The notes below the pieces were generated by a model. The model did no database searches and was not told where the DNA came from. It saw only the letters and a list, made by a program, of their open reading frames with translations. The position numbers were made by a program, and so were the translations under genes. A DNA stretch of 7,337 nucleotides. Origin: Bacillaceae bacterium. Its GTDB lineage: Bacteria; Bacillota; Bacilli; Bacillales; Amphibacillaceae. This document shows positions 1-5,984 of the stretch, one piece after another. Numbering within the stretch: position 1 is the first letter of the stretch; every line of letters begins with the position of its first letter. The stretch is from positions 1 to 7,337 of the forward strand of contig JASLIE010000022.1 of NCBI GenBank assembly GCA_030152985.1, given 5' to 3'.

Positions 1-1
1 G

Positions 2-31
2 ATTTACAATCAATGGAGGGCGACCGGTTAA
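2..31 (+). other. Possible 3' end of an upstream gene overlapping the LytTR regulator start
   Basis: One frame from the left edge is open and ends in a TAA at 29-31 that overlaps the ATG at 31-33 (TAATG), the usual arrangement for translationally coupled genes. In related loci the gene before such a regulator is often a LytS-type sensor kinase, but only nine codons are visible here (ending in residues RATG) and they cannot be identified. The other two plus-strand frames are also open to the left edge, so this is only a suggestion. Confidence 0.25.
15..20 (+). promoter_or_regulatory. Ribosome binding site deciding the LytTR regulator start
   Basis: GGAGGG lies 10 bases before the ATG at 31. 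An earlier in-frame ATG at 13-15 shares its last base with this motif, so it cannot use it. This favours 31 as the true start and removes six residues from the longest reading frame. Confidence 0.7.
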
Positions 32-774
32 TGGAAATTCACGCTATAATAGGGGATACTGTCGAATTTGAAGGTCAATCGTTACGTGACTTGTTAGAAA
101 AAGAATCAGACATAGCGGTTGATGCTTATACAAATTCAAGTGAAAAGTTAATTGATTTATATTTTGAACATAAACCAGAAGTATTATTTATCAATATTGA
201 TTTACTCGAAAATATTGAAGTGAGCCTCGTTCAACAATTAAAAGAGATTACAAGTGATCTGCCTCTATTGGTATTCTTTGCAAATGACAAAAAGGGTGCA
301 TATCAAGCGATTGACTATGGTGCTGTAGACTATTTGTTGATGCCAATCAGCTTAAATAAGTATTACCGGATGCTTGAACGATTAAGAGAAGCGCTATGTT
401 GTAAACGTCAAAAGCTAAAGTTCGAACGCAATTTACCAACAACAGATAAACTTCTGATTGATGATGGTGAAAAGATGATTGTCGTTGCACCAAGTTCAAT
501 TTATTATGCGGTACCATCACAAAGATTACTAGAAATTCATACTGAGGATAAAGTGATTGAAAGTAAACTAACCTTGCAAGAATTAGAAAAGAAGTTAGCG
601 GGTCGGTCGTTTTTTAGAACGCACCGAAGTTATTTAGTTAATCTAAATCAAGTCTTAGAAATTACGCCCTGGTTTAATGGGGCCTATAACATTACCTTAA
701 AAGATAAAGAGCGAACAACAATACCGGTTAGTCGTTCGGCTCGGAAAGCCCTTTTCGAACGATTTGGAAGTTAA
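31..774 (+). CDS. LytTR-family response regulator with degenerate receiver domain
   Basis: A predicted cytoplasmic transcription regulator of 247 residues. Residues 1 to about 122 have the layout of a CheY-like receiver: the phospho-acceptor position is D57 (in FINID), and the final strand/helix signature is GAVDYLL followed by MP. Residues about 138-245 are a LytTR DNA-binding domain, with the hallmark FFRTHRSYLVNL at 195-206 and a C-terminal PVSRSARKAL. LytTR proteins bind two direct repeats about two helical turns apart. The receiver is unusual: the second acidic-pocket position is T10, the conserved Thr/Ser position is F83, and the invariant Lys before Pro is M104, so normal phosphorylation switching is doubtful. 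The gene precedes a DUF485/acetate symporter pair, which makes that operon the likely target (inference). The start at 31 fits the ribosome binding site better than the ATG at 13. A cognate kinase, if any, lies outside the window. Confidence 0.9.
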   Translation: MEIHAIIGDTVEFEGQSLRDLLEKESDIAVDAYTNSSEKLIDLYFEHKPEVLFINIDLLENIEVSLVQQLKEITSDLPLLVFFANDKKGAYQAIDYGAVDYLLMPISLNKYYRMLERLREALCCKRQKLKFERNLPTTDKLLIDDGEKMIVVAPSSIYYAVPSQRLLEIHTEDKVIESKLTLQELEKKLAGRSFFRTHRSYLVNLNQVLEITPWFNGAYNITLKDKERTTIPVSRSARKALFERFGS

Positions 775-798
775 AGGGAATTAGAAACGGTATATTTA

Positions 799-830
799 AC
801 CATTCAAACATAAAAATAAGCAACTCAACC
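799..830 (+). promoter_or_regulatory. Candidate tandem LytTR binding site upstream of the acetate uptake operon
   Basis: Two imperfect copies, AACCATTCAAAC at 798-809 and AGCAACTCAACC at 819-830, match at 8 of 12 bases with an exact 21-bp period. Known LytTR sites are about 9-bp direct repeats separated by about 12 bp, which is the same geometry. The first copy resembles the published LytTR/AgrA-type consensus fairly well and the second only weakly. The repetition continues as AAAAATAA at 812-819 and 832-839. The region is AT-rich, so chance similarity is possible. Confidence 0.4.
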
Positions 831-835
831 CAAAA

Positions 836-870
836 ATAAACAATCTCCCCTGAGATTGTTTATACTTTTT
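836..870 (+). terminator. Rho-independent terminator of the LytTR regulator gene
   Basis: A perfect 12-bp stem (836-847 with 852-863, arm ATAAACAATCTC) closes a 4-base CCCT loop and is followed by ACTTTTT. It lies 62 bases after the regulator stop codon and before the DUF485 gene, so the operon downstream probably has its own promoter. Read-through attenuation is also possible. Confidence 0.85.
861..866 (+). promoter_or_regulatory. Possible -10 box for the DUF485-actP operon
   Basis: TATACT matches 5 of 6 bases of the -10 consensus and lies after the terminator stem. No recognisable -35 lies 16-18 bases upstream, as would suit an activator-dependent promoter. The candidate LytTR repeat ends about 30 bases upstream. 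A start site near 873 would put the cre just downstream. TATACG at 872-877 is an alternative. Confidence 0.3.
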
Positions 871-876
871 CTATAC

Positions 877-892
877 GTTAAAGCGCTTACAT
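877..892 (+). promoter_or_regulatory. cre site (CcpA operator) upstream of DUF485-actP
   Basis: GTTAAAGCGCTTACAT matches the cre consensus WTGNAARCGNWWWCAW at 12 of 14 informative positions, including the full AARCG core and the WWWCAW half, around the palindrome AAGCGCTT. CcpA bound to cre represses secondary carbon uptake genes in Bacillaceae when preferred sugars are present. The site lies between the possible -10 and the ribosome binding site, a repressing position. Repression of acetate uptake is biologically sensible. Confidence 0.75.
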
Positions 893-917
893 AAGTTTTA
901 GGAGGGAGAGTTGCAGA

Positions 918-1241
918 ATGACAAACTCAAATATTGATTTTGAAATGATTGAACAAACGGAGGAATTTAAAGAATTAAAACGGAGGAAATATCGCTTTAT
1001 ATTTCCAGTGCCAATTCTTTTTATTGTTTATTATTTATTATTTATCGTTATGTCGGCTTATCAGCAAGATTTAATGGCTAAGTTTGTATTTGGTAATTTA
1101 ACTTTTGGTTATTTATTTGGAATATCTTATTATCTAGTTATTTGGATACTTGCATTTGTATACGTTTTCAAAGCACGTCAATACGATCGATTAGTTGAAG
1201 AAATTAAAACAAAATATACAGATGTAGGGGAGGGAGCTTAA
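918..1241 (+). CDS. DUF485 family small membrane protein (YjcH-like), partner of the acetate symporter
   Basis: A 107-residue inner-membrane protein with a charged N-terminus (residues 1-26), two predicted membrane helices (about 27-48 and 61-85) and a basic/acidic cytoplasmic tail. The RRKYRFIFPV segment before helix 1 and the helix 2 boundary ending FKARQYDRLVEE are typical of DUF485 proteins. E. coli YjcH is encoded directly before ActP, and B. subtilis has a similar ywcB-ywcA pair; the molecular role of DUF485 is not established. The ATG at 918 is preceded by GGAGGG at 901-906, a slightly long 11-base gap. The stop is one base before the symporter ATG, so the two genes are surely co-transcribed and probably translationally coupled. 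Confidence 0.92.
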   Translation: MTNSNIDFEMIEQTEEFKELKRRKYRFIFPVPILFIVYYLLFIVMSAYQQDLMAKFVFGNLTFGYLFGISYYLVIWILAFVYVFKARQYDRLVEEIKTKYTDVGEGA

Positions 1242-1242
1242 A

Positions 1243-2775
1243 ATGGATACAGCTAAAATATTTGGTTTAGCATTATTTGGAGTTATTATTATCTTTACAA
1301 TGTACGTGACTTACTTAGCATCAAAAAAGACAACAGGCACAGATGACTTTTACGCAGCTGGTCGTTCATTAACGGGCTTCCAAAATGGACTAGCGATTGC
1401 AGGCGATTATTTGAGTGCAGCGTCATTTTTAGGGATTGCAGGACTCGTTGCCCTTTATGGGTATGATGGGTTTATGTACTCGATTGGTTGGCTGATGGGG
1501 TATGTAATCGTTCTTTATATTGTTGCAGAACCCTTTAGAAACTCAGGAAACTTTACGGTGGCTGACGTTATTTCATATCGTTTAAATCAGCGCCCGGTTC
1601 GAACGGCAGCAGCATTTGTTACGATGGCCATTACAATGTTTTATATGATATCTCAGCTTGTTGGTGCAGGTGCAATTATTAATTTATTAATCGGTATTCC
1701 TTATGAGATCTCATTAATTATCGTAGGTGTCTTAATGATGATTTATGTGTCATTAGGTGGGATGCTTGCAACGAGCTGGGTACAAATTATCAAAGCAGTT
1801 TTACTGATGGCAGCAATGCTGATCATGTTATTATTTATTGCAGTTGTTTTTAAATTTAACTTATCAAATTTATTTGGAGAAGTTGTTGCTCAAAATGGGG
1901 TCGAGTTTATGCACCCTGGAAACCTATATAAGGATCCAATTGACTTATTATCACTTGGTTTAACGCTTATCTTAGGTACGGCAGGTCTATCTCATTTACT
2001 TGTTAGATTCTTTACAGTTCCGACAGCTCAAGCGGCACGTTCATCAGTTGTTTGGGGGATGATTATTATTGGGTCCTTCTACTTTATTATTGCTGTGATT
2101 GGATTTGCTTCAGCAGCACTTGTGGGTGAAGAAGCAATTACGGCAGCTGGCGGTGGCGGTAACATGGCAGCTCCTTTACTTGGTCAAGTTCTAGGTGGTG
2201 GAGCCGGAACAATCGGCGGTGAAATCTTTATGGCTGGAATTTCAGCAGTTGCATTTGCGACAATTGTTGCAGTTGTAGCAGGACTTGTTATTACAGGGGC
2301 TGGAGTATTCGCACACGATATTTATACAAACGTTATTATGCGTGGTAAAGTTGATAGTAAGAAACAATTTAAAGTCGCACGTATCACTGCAATTGTGATT
2401 GGTGTAAGCTCAATTATTTTAGGGATTCTTGCTAAAGATTTTAACGTCGCCCAACTTGTTACTTATGCGTTTGCTGTTGGTGCAAGTTCTAACTTACCAG
2501 TTATCATTTTTTCAATCTATTGGAAGCGCTTTAACACACCAGGTGCTGTTGCAGCGATGGTGACTGGAACATCAGTTACAATTTTACTCATTTTAATCGG
2601 ACCAGCAATCATGACAGACAATCCTATATTCCCGTTAGCTAACCCTGGAATTGTATCAATTCCATTAGGATTTTTAGCGGCAGTGATTGTTTCCCTCATG
2701 ACGAAGCCAGAAGATCGCGACAAGATGTTTGCAGAAATGTCAGTTCGCTCACATACTGGAATTGGTGCAGAGTAA
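1243..2775 (+). CDS. actP: Cation/acetate symporter (sodium:solute symporter family)
   Basis: A 510-residue polytopic membrane protein of the SSS family, by inference importing acetate or a related short monocarboxylate with Na+ or H+. Family landmarks in order: DDFYAAGRSLTGFQNGLA (34-51), GDYLSAASFLGIAG (54-67) on the first core helix, the SSS signature YVSLGGMLA (168-176), GTAGLSHLLVRFFTVP (245-260), and AFATIVAVVAGL (337-348) followed by HDIY (358-361). About 13 membrane segments can be drawn. The length is somewhat below that of E. coli ActP, mostly from a shorter N-terminus; the protein looks complete. The ribosome binding site GGGGAGGGAG lies inside the end of the DUF485 gene. Pairing with DUF485 is the strongest argument for ActP rather than a proline or pantothenate symporter. 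YwcA-type close relatives share this layout, so the exact substrate remains inferred. Expression is probably set by the cre and the candidate LytTR site upstream. Confidence 0.9.
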   Translation: MDTAKIFGLALFGVIIIFTMYVTYLASKKTTGTDDFYAAGRSLTGFQNGLAIAGDYLSAASFLGIAGLVALYGYDGFMYSIGWLMGYVIVLYIVAEPFRNSGNFTVADVISYRLNQRPVRTAAAFVTMAITMFYMISQLVGAGAIINLLIGIPYEISLIIVGVLMMIYVSLGGMLATSWVQIIKAVLLMAAMLIMLLFIAVVFKFNLSNLFGEVVAQNGVEFMHPGNLYKDPIDLLSLGLTLILGTAGLSHLLVRFFTVPTAQAARSSVVWGMIIIGSFYFIIAVIGFASAALVGEEAITAAGGGGNMAAPLLGQVLGGGAGTIGGEIFMAGISAVAFATIVAVVAGLVITGAGVFAHDIYTNVIMRGKVDSKKQFKVARITAIVIGVSSIILGILAKDFNVAQLVTYAFAVGASSNLPVIIFSIYWKRFNTPGAVAAMVTGTSVTILLILIGPAIMTDNPIFPLANPGIVSIPLGFLAAVIVSLMTKPEDRDKMFAEMSVRSHTGIGAE

Positions 2776-2794
2776 TGAATTAAGTTGTCACAAT

Positions 2795-2838
2795 AAAAGC
2801 ATCTTTTCTCAGATTAATTTCTGAAAAAGATGCTTTTT
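2795..2838. terminator. Bidirectional terminator between convergent actP and menC
   Basis: AAAAGCATCTTTT (2795-2807) pairs with 2825-2837. After a bulged C at 2808, the stem continues with TCAG/CTGA (2809-2812 with 2821-2824), closing an 8-base AT loop. Flanking A and T runs give a U-tract on both strands. It begins 20 bases after the actP stop and ends three bases before the menC stop at 2841, so it serves both genes. Confidence 0.9.
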
Positions 2839-2840
2839 AA

Positions 2841-3956
2841 TTATTTTATATATTCGTATTTATTGCTTCTAAATTGTTCTAAGGCTTCCCGGTCTATTTC
2901 ATAACCGATTCCAGCCTTCTCAGATAATTTAACCTCACCAGAAAAGACTTTAACTTCAGGAATAATCAGATCTCTTTCCCAGTAATGATTGGAAGCAGCT
3001 AAATCAGCAGGAAGAGTAAACTGTGGTAAGGTTGAAATTGCAATGTTATGAGCACGACCAATTCCAGATTCTAGCATACCACCCGACCAAACCGGAATCT
3101 TATTTTCTAAACAGTAGTCATGAATTTTGATTGCTTCAGTGATGCCCCCAACCCGTCCGACTTTAATGTTAATGATTTCACAGCTCTTTAACTGAATTGC
3201 TGTTTGCGCGTCTTTAAGTGAATAAATACTCTCATCAAGACAAATAGGAGTCTTGATTTTTGCTTGAAGATTTGCGTGATCAATAATGTCATTTTGTGCG
3301 AGTGGTTGTTCGATCATCATGAGGTGATGCGCGTCAAATTCTTTTAACTGCTCTATATCATTAAGTGTGTAGGCGGAATTACCATCGACCATTAACTTTA
3401 AGTTTGGAAACTTTTTTCTAACTTCTTTTATGACGCTTAAGTCTTTATTTTTTTTAATTTTAATTTTAACGCGTTTAAATCCTTGATCTATATAATGTTT
3501 TATTTTATCTAATAAATCATTGATGTTTTCTTCAATACCCAGGCTAATTCCTACGTCAATTTTATCCCTGATTCCACCGATTACTTTGTAGAGCGGAAGT
3601 TCAAGCTGCTTAGCGTAAAGGTCCCATATAGCCCCTTCAATTGCTGATTTCGCCATTGTATTACCTCTTACTTGTGCGTAGATTGAATTCAGCTCCTTAG
3701 GATGATTAAATGAATTTGAGAGTGTGAGTGGGATAAGGAAGTCATTGAGTACATGAAAAACAGTTTCTGTTGTTTCTTCGGTATACCAAGGTGTTGTGAA
3801 GGCTACTGACTCACCAAATCCGCTTAAACCATTATGATCGATGACTTCAGTGATAAAAAAGTCTTTCGACTGAACTGTACCAAAGCTTGTGTGAAATGGA
3901 TTTTTTAAGGTCATATTAACCCGGTGCAAGATGATTTTTTTAATCGAACTGTGCAT
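2841..3956 (-). CDS. menC: o-Succinylbenzoate synthase / N-succinylamino acid racemase family enzyme
   Basis: A 371-residue soluble enolase-superfamily enzyme. The N-terminal capping domain (about 1-130) carries the substrate loop FHTSFGTV (21-28) and GFGESVAF (46-53). The barrel domain has every catalytic element: the KxK pair K164/K166, metal ligands D191 (MVDGNSAY), E216 (MIEQPLA) and D241 (CLDESIY), and the second base K265 (NIKVGRVGG). The C-terminal SGGMLESGIGRAHN (291-304) and DLAASNHYWERD (318-329) mark the NSAR/OSBS subfamily. OSBS makes o-succinylbenzoate for menaquinone; many relatives also racemise N-succinylamino acids. R268, three residues after K265, corresponds to the Arg linked with racemase specificity in this subfamily. 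No menaquinone gene, acyltransferase or deacylase adjoins it, so the sequence cannot decide the function. The ribosome binding site AAGGAGG (3964-3970, minus strand) fixes the ATG. It is either read from its own weak promoter or by read-through from the SulP gene. Confidence 0.85.
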   Translation of the reverse strand: MHSSIKKIILHRVNMTLKNPFHTSFGTVQSKDFFITEVIDHNGLSGFGESVAFTTPWYTEETTETVFHVLNDFLIPLTLSNSFNHPKELNSIYAQVRGNTMAKSAIEGAIWDLYAKQLELPLYKVIGGIRDKIDVGISLGIEENINDLLDKIKHYIDQGFKRVKIKIKKNKDLSVIKEVRKKFPNLKLMVDGNSAYTLNDIEQLKEFDAHHLMMIEQPLAQNDIIDHANLQAKIKTPICLDESIYSLKDAQTAIQLKSCEIINIKVGRVGGITEAIKIHDYCLENKIPVWSGGMLESGIGRAHNIAISTLPQFTLPADLAASNHYWERDLIIPEVKVFSGEVKLSEKAGIGYEIDREALEQFRSNKYEYIK

Positions 3957-3977
3957 AAATCTGCCTCCTTATTAGTA

Positions 3978-3983
3978 ATTATA
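3978..3983 (-). promoter_or_regulatory. Possible -10 box for menC
   Basis: On the minus strand TATAAT lies between the SulP terminator and the menC ribosome binding site. No good -35 is correctly spaced: the nearby TTGACC is only 9 bases away. The implied leader would be only about 15 bases. It may be a real weak promoter or a chance match. Confidence 0.3.
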
Positions 3984-4001
3984 CATGAAATAGGTCAATT
4001 T

Positions 4002-4033
4002 AAAAAAGACTTCGGATTAAGCCGAAGTCTTTT
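4002..4033 (-). terminator. Rho-independent terminator of the SulP transporter gene
   Basis: A perfect 12-bp stem, AAAAGACTTCGG at 4004-4015 with CCGAAGTCTTTT at 4022-4033, encloses a 6-base loop. On the minus strand it runs into a T tract (4002-4007). It starts four bases past the SulP stop codon and separates that gene from menC. Confidence 0.9.
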
Positions 4034-4036
4034 GTT

Positions 4037-5755
4037 TTATTCACTTTTTTCAAATACTTGACATGATTCTGCACCGACACGTGAACAGATAGAACATTTT
4101 TTAGGCTGGACAAGATCAAGTGCATAGTCAATAGCGTCTGTTGTACTTGAGAAGAAGTATTTCCCCCCAATATTAGCATATAAACCACTTGTTTTAAGCA
4201 TATTTAGTGGTTCATCTGGAAGTTCGGAAATTAAAATAGTTCCGCCTCCATTAACGAAGTCCTTAATCAAAGCTGACAGGTTAGCCTCACCTGTTGCATC
4301 AATCATAGAAACATGCTTCATTTTAAGAATTAAAACAGAAGGCCGTTCATTAATTGATCGTGTAAGTGTCGTTTCGAAGCGATCAGCTGCTCCAAAAAAC
4401 AGTGGTCCACGAATTGTAAAGCTTGAGATTTGCGGACAGCGTTTAATCTTTTCATTTAGTTCAACCTGACTTGGACTTTTTTGATCAGGCTCAATATTTT
4501 CAACCTCAAGTACTGAACTGATTCGTTTAACAAAAGAAACCATAGCAAGTAAGAGTCCGACAGGAACAGCAACTGTTAAGTTTACGAATACTGTCAGTAA
4601 AAAAGTCGTAACTAAAACGAGCGAATCACCTGTTCGTAGTTTGACAATATGGGCAAATGACTTCATCTCACTCATGTTATAGGCAACGACCATTAAAATA
4701 GGTGCCATACTTGCAAGTGGAACATATGATGCATAAGGTGCAAATAAAAGTAGTGTAAGTAAGACGAAGGCACTTTGGAAAATACCAGACCAAGGACTCA
4801 CTGCACCACTATTTATATTTGTTGCAGTACGTGCAATTGCACCTGTTGCAGGTATTCCGCCGAATAAAGGTGTGACCATATTCGCTACACCTTGTCCGAA
4901 AAGTTCTTTATTGGAATTATGTTGTTTTCCAGTCATTCCGTCTGCAACTACAGCTGAAAGAAGTGATTCAATTCCGCCAAGCATGGCGATGACAAAGGCA
5001 GGTTGCCATAAATAAAGAAGCTTCTCCCAAGTGATATTAGGAAAGTTAAATGAAGGAAGTGATTGTGAAATACCTCCGAAAGCAGAGCCAATTGTCGCTG
5101 TTTTTTCGGGAAAAAATACAATGCTTATAATAGTAGGGAAAATAAGAGCTACTAAAAGAACAGGAACTTTTGGAAAAAACTTAGGAATAAAAATAATTGT
5201 AGCAAAACCAACAAGTGCAATAAGTATGCTGTAAAAGTTTATTGTCCCAATATTATTTATTATTTCTAACATGTTTTCATGAAAGTATTCTTTTTTCTCA
5301 ACACCTTCAATGCCAAGAAAGTTTTCAATTTGTCCGGTGAAAATAATGACGGCAATTCCCGAGGTAAATCCGATCGTAACTGACCTTGGGATATAGGTAA
5401 TTAAGCTTCCAAACTTAAAGATGCTCATCAAAACAAGAATAACACCTGCTAAAAACCCGGCGATTAATAAATCTTCATAACCATATTGCAAGACGATCGC
5501 AAGTAAAATAGGAATAAAGGCACCTGTTGGACCAGCGATTTGAAATCGTGAGCCTCCGATTAAAGCAACGATTAACCCGGCAATGATGGTTGTATAAATT
5601 CCATATTCAGGTTTAACACCTGAAGCAATTGCAAATGCCATTGCCAAAGGAATAGCAACAACCCCAACAGTGATCCCGGCAATAAGGTCGTTTTTCAGAT
5701 CGTTTGTTGTAAGTCCTTTAAAACGATTGTCTTTAAACAAATGAAAAAACCCCAT
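4037..5755 (-). CDS. SulP-family inorganic anion transporter with STAS domain
   Basis: A 572-residue SLC26/SulP membrane transporter. Residues about 22-410 form the transport domain. They include NDLIAGITVGVVAIPLAMAF (22-41), the half-helix region GGSRFQIAGPTGAF (67-80), YIPRSVTIGFTSGIA (121-135), and GGIESLLSAVVADGMTGK (260-277) with the conserved acidic E263. Residues about 430-550 are a cytoplasmic STAS domain with the DATG turn at 486-489. The family carries sulfate, bicarbonate or dicarboxylates; nothing here fixes the substrate, and no sulfur or carbon-fixation gene adjoins it. The C-terminus adds a short tail with C554, C557 and C565 (CxxC then C eight residues later), of unknown purpose. 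The ATG at 5755 gives the usual short N-terminal cytoplasmic segment, but no Shine-Dalgarno sequence precedes it and the leader is structured. The gene is divergent from mscL and ends in its own terminator. Confidence 0.9.
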   Translation of the reverse strand: MGFFHLFKDNRFKGLTTNDLKNDLIAGITVGVVAIPLAMAFAIASGVKPEYGIYTTIIAGLIVALIGGSRFQIAGPTGAFIPILLAIVLQYGYEDLLIAGFLAGVILVLMSIFKFGSLITYIPRSVTIGFTSGIAVIIFTGQIENFLGIEGVEKKEYFHENMLEIINNIGTINFYSILIALVGFATIIFIPKFFPKVPVLLVALIFPTIISIVFFPEKTATIGSAFGGISQSLPSFNFPNITWEKLLYLWQPAFVIAMLGGIESLLSAVVADGMTGKQHNSNKELFGQGVANMVTPLFGGIPATGAIARTATNINSGAVSPWSGIFQSAFVLLTLLLFAPYASYVPLASMAPILMVVAYNMSEMKSFAHIVKLRTGDSLVLVTTFLLTVFVNLTVAVPVGLLLAMVSFVKRISSVLEVENIEPDQKSPSQVELNEKIKRCPQISSFTIRGPLFFGAADRFETTLTRSINERPSVLILKMKHVSMIDATGEANLSALIKDFVNGGGTILISELPDEPLNMLKTSGLYANIGGKYFFSSTTDAIDYALDLVQPKKCSICSRVGAESCQVFEKSE

Positions 5756-5780
5756 TCTCTATAATTTTTTGCACGGGTAA

Positions 5781-5830
5781 AGGACAGTTATGCTCACGAG
5801 AGTGAGTTGAACTGTCTAAAAACGTGAGTT
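5781..5830 (-). promoter_or_regulatory. Structured 5' leader of the SulP gene
   Basis: The predicted leader (about 5838-5756, minus strand) contains a two-part hairpin. The outer arms are 5783-5789 and 5810-5816 (GACAGTT/AACTGTC), the inner arms 5793-5797 and 5802-5806 (CTCAC/GTGAG) with a 4-base loop, joined by a 3x3 internal loop. A second copy of GTGAGTT at 5824-5830 can pair as CGTGAG (5823-5828) with CTCACG (5793-5798), giving an alternative fold. No U-tract follows on the minus strand, so it is not a terminator. Any ligand or binding protein is unknown; I do not recognise a named riboswitch. Confidence 0.4.
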
Positions 5831-5844
5831 ATTTAATTAACTCT

Positions 5845-5872
5845 ATTATAACATAAGGAGGAAAAATAACAA
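5845..5872 (-). promoter_or_regulatory. Likely sigma-A promoter of the SulP gene
   Basis: On the minus strand TTGTTA (5872-5867, 4 of 6 to consensus) is followed after 16 bases by a perfect TATAAT (5850-5845). Transcription would begin near 5838, giving a leader of about 83 bases before the ATG. Confidence 0.6.
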
Positions 5873-5887
5873 GGTTGTTATATAACA
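5867..5887. promoter_or_regulatory. Overlapping inverted repeats, candidate operator between SulP gene and mscL
   Basis: TGTTATATAACA (5876-5887) is a perfect 12-bp palindrome. It overlaps a second inverted repeat, TAACAA-GG-TTGTTA (5867-5880), so three TAACA/TGTTA half-sites sit in 21 bases. They cover the -35 of the SulP promoter and the bases just upstream. This is operator-like, but AT-rich palindromes also arise by chance. Confidence 0.4.
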
Positions 5888-5906
5888 GTTTTTGGATAGT
5901 TAAAAG

Positions 5907-5933
5907 TTGTAAATCTGTACAGAAAAGTATAAA
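5907..5933 (+). promoter_or_regulatory. mscL: Possible mscL promoter
   Basis: TTGTAA (5907-5912) and TATAAA (5928-5933) are separated by 15 bases, shorter than the preferred 17. It is the best pair seen upstream of mscL, with a leader of about 45 bases. GTTTAA at 5937-5942 resembles a sigma-B -35, but no GGGTAT-type -10 follows. Confidence 0.35.
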
Positions 5934-5984
5934 ATCGTTTAAGAAGTTATTTATATATTTTTTTAGGAAAAGGAGAGAGTGTGA

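Noticed and set aside
13..30. Earlier ATG start for the LytTR regulator
   Set aside because: It overlaps the GGAGGG that serves the ATG at 31, and the added residues do not resemble a receiver N-terminus.
2517..2723. 68-codon minus-strand reading frame inside actP
   Set aside because: Antisense to a well-conserved transporter segment, no ribosome binding site, no recognisable domain.
4000..4188. 62-codon minus-strand frame overlapping the SulP 3' end
   Set aside because: Runs through the SulP coding end and its terminator in another frame; no family resemblance.
5031..5234. 67-codon plus-strand frame inside the SulP gene
   Set aside because: Antisense shadow of the conserved transport domain.
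5781..5817. SulP leader hairpin as a terminator or a guanidine-II (mini-ykkC) element
   Set aside because: No U-tract follows on either strand. An ACGA loop can be drawn only with a 3-bp stem, while the 5-bp stem with another loop is better.
5855..5877. Plus-strand AAGGAGG followed by a TTG that opens a basic frame running into mscL
   Set aside because: Spacing of 13 bases is long, no promoter is evident before it, and the motif lies in the spacer of the opposite-strand promoter; probably coincidence.
5937..5960. Sigma-B promoter for mscL from GTTTAA
   Set aside because: No GGGTAT-like -10 at the required distance.
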